Assembly (NCBI GenBank): GCA_003116975.1
Contig: BGKB01000003.1
Coordinates: forward strand, 620,001-684,000
DNA length: 64,000 bases
Origin: Aurantiochytrium sp. KH105
Lineage: Eukaryota; Sar; Bigyra; Thraustochytrida; Thraustochytriidae
Direction of reading: 5' to 3'
Shown: piece by piece, positions 49,071-58,604 of the stretch
Numbering within the stretch: position 1 is the stretch's first letter
How the letters are laid out: each line of letters begins with the position of its first letter
The notes under the pieces: generated by a model
What the model was told of the DNA's origin: nothing
What the model saw: the letters and a program-made list of their open reading frames with translations, nothing else
Database searches by the model: none
Position numbers and translations under genes: made by a program

Positions 49071-50300
49071 TTACAGTCCACGACGAGGTAGGAAAGAAAT
49101 GACATGCTCCCATAAATCCCTCGGTAACAGTCTGCTCGACAAGACAAGCGTTGCACGAATCTGAAACTGCTCTGGGAAAAGATGTGACGACGATGGGGTC
49201 CAAGGCTCTTGCAGAGCCGCGCGCAGGTCCTGCACAAGCGTTTCCTCTACAGGCAAGCCGTAAAAAGGGTTTACAAGAGTCCCTAGGCGGACGGCTGCTG
49301 CTGCACCATGCGAGGATATGTGAACATTCGAGCGAAGTATTGCGCGCACCAATTCAAGGTCGCGCGATTCAACGCAACGCTGAAGGGGCGACCTCGTGGC
49401 CGTGTCTTTCAGATAGGCCGTGAGTCCAGATCGCGGACCAAGCTGGTCTTGTGCTAGACTCAGAGCAGATACCGCGTTCCTCGGATGCCGTAAAAGCACG
49501 TCGGCGCCATAGACGCATAGTAGACGGCAGCAATCGACGTGGTCCCCATGCACGGCTGCCATAAGCGCGGACGCACCATTTCGAGAGACCGCTCGTGCGT
49601 TTGGGTCAGCTCCGGCTTTCAAAAGCTGGCGTACGATTGCTACCAGGCCCTTACCGGCTGCGCACACCAGTGCGGCATCGAGGTCCGCACTCCACTCTGA
49701 GCGTTCTTCGTTCGAGATGAGATCCTCAACTTGAGCCTTATCGCCGCGTGCGCACGCAGCAAGGAGAAGGCTGCCCGGATGTCGCGATGCAGATCGTCCT
49801 GTTTTCCGGTTGGGTGGGTTGCCTTGGGCGCACTGCTCTGCTGCGGAAAATAGGCTCTGTAAAGAGTCTGCAACAAAGGAGTTGTCACGAGGGGGGTCGA
49901 CTTGCGATGATTCTTCATCCTCGCCATCGTCTTCAGATACCTCGTCCTCGGCGAAAATGCAGTCAAGCACGTATCCGTCGCTTCTTCGGCGTCGATGGCG
50001 CTGCCATGTCGCGCTCCTACGCCGCCCTGACAGGTCCTGCTGCCCTGCGACGCCGCAGACCTCGACAGCGTCACCCTCGTCGCCAGTAGTGTCGCACCGG
50101 CTCTGGTCTTGCGCGGGTCGAACTGCGCTCACTATGCTCTTCTTTCCCTGGCCGCGACGCGCGCGCGAACACGCGCCTTCTGCGCGCCCGCCTGCGCGTC
50201 TCTGCTCTTGCTGCAGCAGCCTGAGGTCTTCTCGCGCTTGTGTTTTCCGCGCCGAGCTCCGCGTCGTCGAGCTCGCCGCTGCGTCTGCAGAACTCGACAT
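49071..50300 (-). CDS. Ankyrin-repeat protein with F-box-like C-terminal segment
   Basis: The protein is 409 aa from ATG 50300; the frame is open further upstream to a TTG without another ATG. The N-terminal 150 residues are basic and then acidic low complexity. About four to five ankyrin repeats follow, with 'GSLLLAACARGDKAQVEDLI', 'AALVCAAGKGLVAIVRQLLK' followed by 'AGADPNARA', 'GASALMAAVHGDHVDCCRLL' and 'SPLQRCVESRDLELVRAIL'. The last residues 'LLPRDLWEHVISFLP' look like the beginning of an F-box or the end of a SOCS-like box, unusually at the very C-terminus. It is probably a protein-binding adaptor; the partner is unknown. Confidence 0.75.
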   Translation of the reverse strand: MSSSADAAASSTTRSSARKTQAREDLRLLQQEQRRAGGRAEGACSRARRGQGKKSIVSAVRPAQDQSRCDTTGDEGDAVEVCGVAGQQDLSGRRRSATWQRHRRRRSDGYVLDCIFAEDEVSEDDGEDEESSQVDPPRDNSFVADSLQSLFSAAEQCAQGNPPNRKTGRSASRHPGSLLLAACARGDKAQVEDLISNEERSEWSADLDAALVCAAGKGLVAIVRQLLKAGADPNARAVSRNGASALMAAVHGDHVDCCRLLCVYGADVLLRHPRNAVSALSLAQDQLGPRSGLTAYLKDTATRSPLQRCVESRDLELVRAILRSNVHISSHGAAAAVRLGTLVNPFYGLPVEETLVQDLRAALQEPWTPSSSHLFPEQFQIRATLVLSSRLLPRDLWEHVISFLPRRGL

Positions 50301-50927
50301 CACTGCTTTCTTTCTTTCGTTCGTCCCTCCTTTCTGTTCCCAGCGTTGCCTGCTCTCTGCGCGCGCAGCTTCACCTTGCAACCGAGGGCCAGGCAACACG
50401 GCACGATACGAAGCGGCGTGGCGGGACGCGCTGGGCTCGCGCGGCGCACAAACTAGGGTCACCGGTTTGCTGTCCTTTTTGCTGTCTTTGACGAACTGCG
50501 TCTGGCAGGCAGGTTCAGTGAGCGTTGATGTGTTTCCATAAAGACCGACCGCGCACTGTCGTCCCCCTCGATGTCGGGTCGTGCAAGCAGACCAAAGAAA
50601 GGGACGCTTCTCACGCGACAAACATCGGCAGATGGAAAGAAGGGATGAGGAGGATGGGGGTGAGAAAGACTTCTGAGAGAAACAGAGCTCCAGCCCGAGC
50701 GGGAAAGAAAATTTGATCGATAGTCGTGCAGCAGCCGGCTGCTAATCGAAGTCCCTTTTTGCAGCCCAAACGAGCGTTGACTGTCAGGCAGGGGGGGCGG
50801 AGGAAGGGGGAAGAAGAATCAAATCACCCTTAGTGCGTGTGTGTGACACACATCCAATCCATTTTCCATGTGAGTAGTTATTGAAATTGTCGATTAAGGT
50901 GTATGTGACGAGAAATCGAAAGTAAGT
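50301..50927. other. Upstream region of the ankyrin gene
   Basis: This region of about 0.63 kb is GC-rich near the gene and then A/G-rich (50640-50820). The reading frame of the ankyrin gene continues into it to 50621 without an ATG. No separate gene is seen. Confidence 0.5.
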
Positions 50928-50950
50928 CTAACTCTAACTCTAACTCCTAA
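50928..50950. repeat. Short telomere-like repeat, degenerate (TTAGAG)n
   Basis: CTAACT units appear three times, followed by CCTAA; on the minus strand this reads TTAGGA then TTAGAG units. It differs by one base per unit from TTAGGG and abuts the copia LTR fragment. Confidence 0.6.
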
Positions 50951-51242
50951 ATTACGACATCTTTCACGTCTCTCGTTTGATTGATCGCCTGCGCACTCGC
51001 CAGCCTAAGCGAAGGCGCGCGTAGAGGCATGGGGACGCCCACGAGCCTGCGCGCGCGCCTGCTTGCCGTCGGTGCCTGCGAGAGCAATCAGAAGAGATCA
51101 ATTTCATGTATTGATTGCTCATTGCTGTCTTGACTGCAGACAAGGCTAGCAGCAAACCACCAGCAAAGAAAACGAGTCTGTGACTCGTTCATGAGCGCCA
51201 AGTACTAAACCCAAGGCTTGAACGCCCGACTCCACTCCAACA
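50951..51242 (-). repeat. Copia LTR fragment, left copy
   Basis: Its reverse complement aligns with 53603 to about 53900 over some 290 bp (roughly three quarters or more identical by eye). Shared blocks include 'GCCTAAGCGAAGGCGCG', 'GGGGACGCCCACGAGCCT' and 'GCCTGCTTGCCGTC'. It therefore lies in inverted orientation to the right-hand LTR. Confidence 0.85.
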
Positions 51243-53602
51243 TGTAATGCGTCACAAAGTTTTCTCGTTCTTTTCATATTAGAGTTGCGCCACCAAGCAG
51301 TCGCGCAGCGGCGGACCACCGTGAGCCACAGCGGTGTTAGTTTGCTTCAACAGGAAACGCAGAGCATCGTGATGTAGATGATCGAGAGCGATATGCCACT
51401 GATACAGGGTGCGTGGCGCGGCGAGGCGCGCCGTGAGCGCGGTCGGCGAGACAACCACGGAGTTCGCGGGGAAAAGAGTGACGTAGAAGAGACCATTCTT
51501 TCGAGTGACAGGAACGCTCGCGCCGCTCGGCGTGATCAACACACTTGTTGAGAGATTGAGTTCGACTCCGAGAACGCGATGCAGTTGATCAAGGGAAAGA
51601 ATGCGTCGACCTTGAGAGGGGAGAAATAGCATCTCACACTTTTCTAGCGAAAGGAAATCACCACTTGTGCAGCGAAGGCGTGCGCGCGACGATCCTTTTC
51701 TCGCATCTAAGAATTTGTGCTTTCCTGCAACACCTTCGATGTTGATCGTAAAGGTGGTCGTGACTGCGCTCACGAGAGCAGGATCATCTGTGATGGAGAC
51801 GTTTGCGCCTGAGTCCAGAATGTATATCTGTGGGCCTTGAGGTTGAAACGCGGTTTGTCGCGACCACACCTTGGCGAGATTTGCAGCCAGGAAATACTCG
51901 TCGGAACAGCCCATCGTAAGTGGAGAGCTATCCGTGATTTGCGGATCTCGAGCGGGAAGGGGAGACTGCTGTGACGGCGCAGGGTGCATACGCATGGGCG
52001 GCGGTGCCGGAGGGTAGCCGTAAGTTGGCTGATGTTGACCAGGATACCCCAGAACCGAGCGCGCATACGGTGAAGGAGGGAAATGACCCTGTTACCATGG
52101 CATATGTGCCATGTTCGTGTTGGCCATGCTCACATGATGCTGTCCAGGAGGGCCAGTAAAATGCGAGCGTGGATTCTGAGGCTTTGTAGCTGGGAAAGCC
52201 ACAGCACGAAGCTGTGCGTTACAGAAACGCGTATAATGACCCATTTTCTTGCACGAGTCGCAAAGAAGGTTGGCCTTGGTTCGACAATCGGCATAGGAGT
52301 GACCCTTGCGTCCGCAAGCCGCACATGGTGTCTTGAACATCCAATAGACATCCGAGCTTGAAGAGTGAGCGTCGGACCGAATGGGACCGTTCTTCGGCTT
52401 GTCCGGTCGTTTCTGGCGAGGCTTGGAATTGCGACGATTGGTTCGTTGATGGCCTGTCTGCCACGAGTCGACGGTGTGTGCCGTGCCAGCGGCGGCCTGT
52501 AAAATGACTGTCGAGCCATAAGGTTGAGTGTCTCGGTTGTGCATGGTAGCGACAATAAACGAGGTAACATCGTCAAGGTTCTGTAGATGCGCTTCTTTGT
52601 CCTTTGCCTGGTGAATGATCGGTTCAAGATCAGGTGGCAGAGATTTGAGAAAAATTGCCACGAGCAAGTGGTCCGGGATCGAGCGGTGCATCATGTTTTC
52701 GAGGGATGTCCGATACGCGAGAATGTTACTGCTATGTTTTTCCACAGCTTCGATCGTGGTGCCTGCGCAAGGAGCCATTAGAAGATTGGAGACCTTCTGA
52801 ATGGTCACATTATCCGCTTTTGAGTAACGGGCTTGAAGCTCGCGGAGTAGTATGACGCCATCTGTGGATAATCCTAGGAAAGCTTTCCACGACGAGTCAG
52901 TGGAACCGGAAATGACCGCATGAAGAAACCATCCGAATTGAGCGGAGTAAGGGAGAATGCCCTTTTCCACCTTGTGAAGCGTGGTAACAGGGATGCCCAG
53001 CATGTTGATGTTTGAGTCAAGCTGAGAGCGAAATGTCGCATAGTTTGCTGGCGAGATTTTGCCCTGAAATTTCACGTGTGCGAGAAGATTTGGAATCTCA
53101 TAGATGGCCGGGCGAGCAGGTGGTTCGACTCGGCTGGTGCTGGAGGACGACGTTTCGCTGTCGATGAGGTTCAACTCGGTCATGATGGAATCAAACCAAG
53201 GCTTCAATTCTGGGCGTTGAGCCTGCGAAGCCATTTTAAAAATGGCCTTCGCGAATTTTGCTTCATCAGTGATGACGTGTCCGAACATTGCGAGACTGAA
53301 ATCACGAAAGGCTTGGTTGAGTGTAGGACCGTGAGATTCGGATGATCTTCGGCTAGGAGGAGGAGGAGGTGTCACTCCAAAACCGTAAAGTGGGGATCGA
53401 TGACCGCCTTGTTCTCCTTTAACATCCGAGGGACTGGTGAGTTCTTCTTCCATGTTCGCTATGTTCTTGTTACGGGCAATCAATCGCGCAAGCCGTTCCT
53501 TCGCTTGCCTTTGTGTTGTACTTTCTGCCGTAGACGATGAGCTCATGCGTTGCACGAGTAGGAGATGGTAGCTCTTTTGGCAGAGCTTTGGAGCTGATAA
53601 CT
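50951..53602 (-). mobile_element. Fossil Ty1/copia-type LTR retrotransposon (left copy, minus strand)
   Basis: Read on the minus strand, this contains a gag region (about 53546-52092) with two zinc-knuckle-like motifs ('CAACGRKGHSYADC' and 'CDSCKKMGHYTRFC'), an aspartic-protease region with 'ILDSGANVSI' (about 51820), a GAG-pre-integrase region ending near 51290, and then an LTR fragment at 50951-51242 that begins TGTTGGAG, the usual copia LTR start. Integrase, reverse transcriptase and RNase H are missing, so the element is broken and cannot be autonomous. The good reading frames that remain and the high identity to the right-hand fragment suggest it is fairly young. There is a head-to-head junction with the right copy near 53602. 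Confidence 0.85.
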
Positions 53603-54450
53603 TGTTGGAGTGGTATCGGGCGTCCAAACCTTGGGATTAGGACTTGGCGCACACGAATGAGTCAAAGACTCTTGTTCTGTGCTGGTTTGCTGGCCTTGTC
53701 TGCAGCCAAGACAGCAACGAGCGAACAATGATCTTTTCTGATCGCTTACCCAGCCACTGACGGCAAGCAGGCGCGCGCGTAGGCTCGTGGGCGTCCCCAC
53801 GGCTTTACGCGCGGCGCTGCCGCTGGTGCTCACGCGCCTTCGCTTAGGCTAGCGAGCGCGCAGACGAAACGAGAGACGTGAAAAATGTCGTGAATTAGAT
53901 GTTAGAAGTATGGGAGAGAAAAATTTCTCGATCAGACCAGCCATCATGCATGCGAGGCTGCAAAATGGGTTGCAGCAAGATGCGTTGCGGCAAACTGCGT
54001 TGCGCCAAGTTGCGTTGTGGTGTGGCGCAACTCTGATAGACACCGCTCCAATACTTCTTATATTCTCATTATCTCAACAAGTGTGTTGATCACGCCGAGC
54101 GGCGCGAGCGTTCCAGTCACTCGAAAGAATGGTCTCTTCTACGTCACTCTTTTTCCCGCGAACTCCGTGGTTGTCTCGCCGACCGCGCTCACGGCGCGCC
54201 TCGCCGCGCCACGCACCCTGTATCAGTGGCATATCGCTGTCGGTCATATCTACATCACGATGCTCTGCGTTTCCTGTTGAAGCACACCAACACCGCTGTG
54301 GCTCACGGTGGTCCTCCGCTGCGCGACTGCTTGGCTTGCGCACAAGCAAAGATGAAGAAGTCTGCGACTATTCGCGCAATCTCTCCTCGCACGTCGGCTC
54401 CGCTACAGCTCTGGTCTCTCGACCTCCTTGGTGCATATCCAACAAAATAT
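53603..54450 (+). mobile_element. Fossil Ty1/copia-type LTR retrotransposon (right copy, plus strand)
   Basis: An LTR that begins TGTTGGAG at 53603 and extends to about 54070 is followed directly by a GAG-pre-integrase to integrase-start segment (about 54071-54450) whose sequence is nearly identical to the reverse complement of 51290-51560. It carries further than the left copy, reaching the typical zinc-site residues and 'WSLDLLGAYPTKYD'. Gag, most of the protease and everything after the start of integrase are absent. The element is broken and short, and it ends against the AT-rich island. Confidence 0.8.
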
Positions 54451-55170
54451 GATATTATTTCATAAAAATATCAAAATATATCGTTTTTATCAAAAATTTC
54501 TCATGTAAATTTTGAGCTCTTTATCTACTTAATTTATTATTATTTTACTTTATGATTATATTTTATAAGTTTATTATATTATTTCTTGATTCTGTTGAAA
54601 TGAGAAGCTTGTATAGGAGCAAATTTGAAAAATTTTTATCAACAAGGGATGACGGCGACTTGTGAGTACTTTTGAGCAATCGTACATCACGCCACACGCT
54701 ATGCCGATCGATAAGGTGATCATTGTGCTCTTTTGATTTGATGTTAAAAACTCTTACAGAGATTAGCAGTCCCCGAGACATGTGTCGATCAATTTGTTTC
54801 TGCGTGAGAAACTCTCGCGTTCGCACCCAAACAAGGCATGTCTATTTATTTTGTTGAAGATAGAATGTTGATAGCGTTTCTGATTCATTCATTGCTCAAT
54901 GACAAAGCTTAGAAGAGCTTATTCGAAATCGCAATCTTGCACACGAACAAGATGTCAATCGTTCACGAGCAAAAGCAAGAAAAGTAGTGGAGCGCAGGGA
55001 AACTGTTAGCAAACCTTCTAAAATTAATGCATGAAAGACCAGAGAAGAGACAAAGTCAGGCGTCATCATGGATTTATTCGCTTTACAAAGGTTTAGGTTG
55101 GTGCGCTCAAATGCATCTGTCAACCATGCAAACGAAATGATCTCGCGACATAAGTTCAAAGTTGAACCAT
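54451..55170. other. AT-rich island of unknown origin
   Basis: Composition changes abruptly at about 54451, right after the copia fragment. The first 150 bases are nearly all A/T, and the next 550 remain clearly AT-richer than the window. Short frames exist on both strands, but none shows a family I recognise. It may be an insert from an organelle, another mobile element, or simply decayed DNA. Confidence 0.6.
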
Positions 55171-55844
55171 GAAGACGTCGTTTACCAGTCTGTCTACCGG
55201 CCTGCCTTGCCTTTCTAGCATCTTTACGCGACGAAAGAGTCTCATCATCCCTTACGAGCCAACTCTTCTTACTTCAGGTCGACGCATCGTCAATAATCAT
55301 TCCTGCATGCATTCATTCCTGTGTAGACTGCCTTCCCAGGGAACGAGCATAATTTTTTAACCAAAAAAGGTGCAGGCCTACCTAGGCCTATAGTCTCGAG
55401 ATCAGTGGAGCGGTCAATTGTGCGCTCGGCATCGCTACGGGATAGAAAGATGCGCATGAAGAAATCAAAAGAGAAAAAATGCGAAGATTTTTTTGTTATT
55501 TGTTATTTTTCTATTAAGCTGGACTATTGCGGATAACAAATGGGTTGCGGGAGTGCAACCGCCGTGAGGGCATCGCAGTCTTTCTCGTTTGGTGAAGCAG
55601 ACCAACATTATAGAGACACAGACAGGCCAACACGATCGCGAGCAAGCGCGTTGGAGGAGAGGGCAACCAATTAAGCAACCCTCTGTCTGGCTGGTTGATT
55701 GATTGAGGCTTGCGTACGCGTCCCGGACCGTGTCCGTCTGTCTGGCTGGTCTGCCTAGATCTGCGCGAACCGTTCTGGTCCTCCTTCTCCGTCTCTCCCT
55801 TGGGCTGGTTAGACAAGAGCAAGAAGAAGAACTGCTTTAGCACA
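55171..55844. other. Intergenic region upstream of the TPR-J gene
   Basis: Composition returns to normal toward the right. 'CTGGCTGGTT' and 'GATTGATTGA' type repeats occur at 55690-55710. The TPR-J frame is open from 55710 but begins there with TTG. No gene is seen. Confidence 0.5.
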
Positions 55845-58211
55845 ATGTTCGCGCCAAGCTCTCGCCCTCAGACTTCTGGCGCGAAGGTGCCCATTGCGAC
55901 TCCCCGGCGCAGTAGCCGTCGCAAGAGCGTAGCAGGCTCCGCGACAAAACGGGCGACAACTGGTCGACGAGCAACTACTGGAGCCGGGGCGAGTACCGCT
56001 CGACGAAAGCGTGGCACTGCCCGCCGCAGCAGCAAAAAGACCGCAGGCGTGACGTCTTGGGCGGCTGCACAGGCTCAGGCCGAAGCAGATGTCCTCGAAT
56101 CGAGCTTCATGTCCCTCGACGATGACGACGTGGACGGCGGCACCGATTTTGGGGATTTTCTGTCTCCAAATGACGACAGCGCTGACTTTCCTAAAAAGAG
56201 CATTCTGGAATCCAACAAGGGCAAAGCCAAGGGCTCCTCCGCCTTTCCGAGCTCGAGTTCAAGCTCCACTGCGGCTGCAGACGAGAACTCTGGTGCCGAG
56301 GCAAATCTTCCTCGAAGCCCGACACTGCGCGAACGCGCAAAGCGGGCCCCTGGGTCTGCGCGTCCGTCGTCTCACCGACGGACCAAGAAGCGGCGCAAGA
56401 CGAGCAACTCATCTTCGCCCGTTGCCAACCTAGATGCCTCCATGTTCGACTCTGCTGCCGCTAACGAGGACGTAGATGACGGCAGCGAATCCAGCAACGC
56501 CAAAGCTGCAAAGGCCCAGGAATGCAAGAATCGCGGCAATGAGCACTACGCTGAGAAGGACTACGAGCTTGCCGTCGCCATGTACTCGCAGGCTATCGAG
56601 CTCGAACCACAGAACGCCGTCTTCTATGGGAATAGGGCCGCCGCTCAGCTCATGCAAGCGAGGTACAAGGATGCCATTGCGGACTGCGACCGGGCCATTG
56701 AGCTTGACCCCGGGTATGTTCGTGCGCGCGTGCGCGCAGCAAGAGCCTCTCTTGCTCTGGGGGACATTGAGATTTGCAAGAGCCATCTCGGCGCTCTTGT
56801 GAGGCAAGGCAAGGGCCACACAGACGAGGTCAAGGAGATGCTCGTCCTCTTTGCCGAGTATGAGCAGATCCTCGAAGACTGCGACATTGCTCTCAGCGAG
56901 GAAAATGCCGAGGAGTGCGAGCGGCTCACAGACCGTGCGTTGCAAATTGCTCCTGCGTCGCGGCGCATTTGGATGTGCAAGCAGGCTCTCAAGCTCTTGC
57001 GTCTTGGAGCCTCGAGCAAGAACCAAGCGCTCAAGGTGCCAGAACTCCAAGGCGTGCGCGCAGAGCTCGAGGGCGTCGTTGCTGCCATTGAGTCCCCGGT
57101 AGAGGCGCAAGCACTCTTGGCTGAGTGCTATCTTTACGCCAAAATCCTACTCTACTGCGCACTCACGAGCGAATCCAAAATTCTTTTTGCCATTTGCCAC
57201 AAGATTGATCCTGCCGACCAGCGCACTCTGCGACGACTGGAGATGATCCGGGAGATGGACACTCTTCTCGAAAAGGGAGCCACAGCCTTTGGCTCTGGGG
57301 ACAGCGAGGCAGCCATCAAGGCCTTTGATGCTGCCCTGCAGATTGACGCAGAGAACAAGGCCTACAATGGGCGCACCTTTTTCCGCCGCGCAGCGGCCAA
57401 CATGGCGTTGCATCGCTTCCGAGATGCCATTGTCGACTGCAACAGGGCCCTCATCAACATGCCATTGTATCACAAGGCGCGGGTTCGCCGTGCGCACGCC
57501 TTTATTCGTCTTGGCGACTACAAGACTGCCGTGAGCGATCTCGAAAAGACGTACCGCAAGGAGCCCACGGCAACCATTCTACGCGAGCTCAAGAGCGCGC
57601 GAAGTTTTCTAGAGAACGCAGAACGCAAGGAGCGCGAACGCAAGGCCGCCGCCGAGTTTGAGCGCAAGAAGCATGAGCAGCAGCAACGTCAGCGGGAAAA
57701 GGATGCATCCGAGTACTTTCGTAGAAGCACACGACGCAGCACATTCGCCTCGGGCGGCGGCCAAAACAAGTCTTCAGCCACTGCAGAGAGAACCGAAGCG
57801 GGGCCATCGTTTTCCTCCTCGTATCGCAGTGCAGGCAGCCGGGCCAGCTCAGGCCCGGGTCGGCCCAGGGCCACTGCGCCCGGGACTGGCACGAGGCGGC
57901 GTGAGACGGAGGAGCCGCAGCATGGATACAACACACGCAGCAACAGCGCGAAAAAGACGAAGCCGGAGCGTCGACGCCGTTCCTTCGAGCCGGAAACCAA
58001 AAGTCATTACCAAGTCCTTGGTTTGCCACAGTCAGCGTCGACGGCTGCTGTGAAAAAGGCCTACAAGCAAAAAGCTCTACGATACCATCCCGACAAGTGC
58101 AAGTCTCCAGGCGCCGAGGCGCGCTTCAAGCGCGTCGCGGAGGCCTATCGTGTCCTCAAGTCTCCATCGTCTCGCCGCACCTACGATGCTGGGACAACAC
58201 GTTTTTGGTAA
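55845..58211 (+). CDS. TPR co-chaperone with C-terminal J domain (DNAJC7-like)
   Basis: The protein is 788 aa from ATG 55845. The N-terminus is very basic (Arg/Ser/Thr/Lys, histone-tail-like) and is followed by a D/S-rich segment. The first TPR set (nt about 56505-56810) has 'AQECKNRGNEHYAEKDYELA' and 'FYGNRAAAQLMQARYKDAI'. A second set (57260-57580) has 'AFGSGDSEAAIKAFDAALQI' and 'FFRRAAANMALHRFRDAIVD'. A charged helical linker leads to a J domain at the C-terminus (58000-58195) with the HPD motif in 'KALRYHPDKCKS' and 'FKRVAEAYRVLKSP'. This arrangement is that of DNAJC7/TPR2, which passes clients between Hsp70 and Hsp90. The basic N-terminal extension, about 200 residues with the acidic part, is not typical and suggests a nuclear form. 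Confidence 0.88.
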   Translation: MFAPSSRPQTSGAKVPIATPRRSSRRKSVAGSATKRATTGRRATTGAGASTARRKRGTARRSSKKTAGVTSWAAAQAQAEADVLESSFMSLDDDDVDGGTDFGDFLSPNDDSADFPKKSILESNKGKAKGSSAFPSSSSSSTAAADENSGAEANLPRSPTLRERAKRAPGSARPSSHRRTKKRRKTSNSSSPVANLDASMFDSAAANEDVDDGSESSNAKAAKAQECKNRGNEHYAEKDYELAVAMYSQAIELEPQNAVFYGNRAAAQLMQARYKDAIADCDRAIELDPGYVRARVRAARASLALGDIEICKSHLGALVRQGKGHTDEVKEMLVLFAEYEQILEDCDIALSEENAEECERLTDRALQIAPASRRIWMCKQALKLLRLGASSKNQALKVPELQGVRAELEGVVAAIESPVEAQALLAECYLYAKILLYCALTSESKILFAICHKIDPADQRTLRRLEMIREMDTLLEKGATAFGSGDSEAAIKAFDAALQIDAENKAYNGRTFFRRAAANMALHRFRDAIVDCNRALINMPLYHKARVRRAHAFIRLGDYKTAVSDLEKTYRKEPTATILRELKSARSFLENAERKERERKAAAEFERKKHEQQQRQREKDASEYFRRSTRRSTFASGGGQNKSSATAERTEAGPSFSSSYRSAGSRASSGPGRPRATAPGTGTRRRETEEPQHGYNTRSNSAKKTKPERRRRSFEPETKSHYQVLGLPQSASTAAVKKAYKQKALRYHPDKCKSPGAEARFKRVAEAYRVLKSPSSRRTYDAGTTRFW

Positions 58212-58604
58212 GGAAATAAAGCATCTCGCAGCTCGAACCTGTATATTCGCATTGATTGGCAAGTCAGATGTTATCCTCACCTCTATTATGGACCACGCTT
58301 TTCGGCGGTCCATTTCTCTCCTCACAAAATAGAGATATGCTGTCAACACTCAAAAGATACGTCTTAAAAGCCAGATTGGACAACTTTGATATTCGAATTT
58401 GGGGGGGGGGGGGGGGGGCACCGATCGTTTCATTTTCTATGTTAGTTCATTCGACCACGCGCCAGCTGTCCTTGGGCCAAGGCTAGGTTAGATAGTATAT
58501 ATGTCACCACCGCTGATACGAAGTCCTTTTCAGCGGAGAAGGCCTTTTAAGGGTGTTTTGCTTTCATGTGGCGAAATGACAGATTGCCGTGCTAGCCCAC
58601 TGAG
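58212..58604. other. Convergent 3' region with poly-G tract
   Basis: The gap lies between the TPR-J and LRR genes. It holds a G18 tract at 58401-58418 and a 7-bp stem-loop (58510-58536). No gene is seen. Confidence 0.6.
58510..58536. other. Perfect 7-bp stem-loop
   Basis: CCGCTGA (58510-58516) and TCAGCGG (58530-58536) form a hairpin with a 13-nt loop, about 70 bp downstream of the stop of the leftward LRR gene. It could shape the 3' end of that transcript; this is only inference. Confidence 0.4.

Noticed and set aside
54563-54826. Small minus-strand frame inside the AT-rich island
   Set aside because: It has 87 codons with no recognisable motif, and composition alone can yield such a frame.
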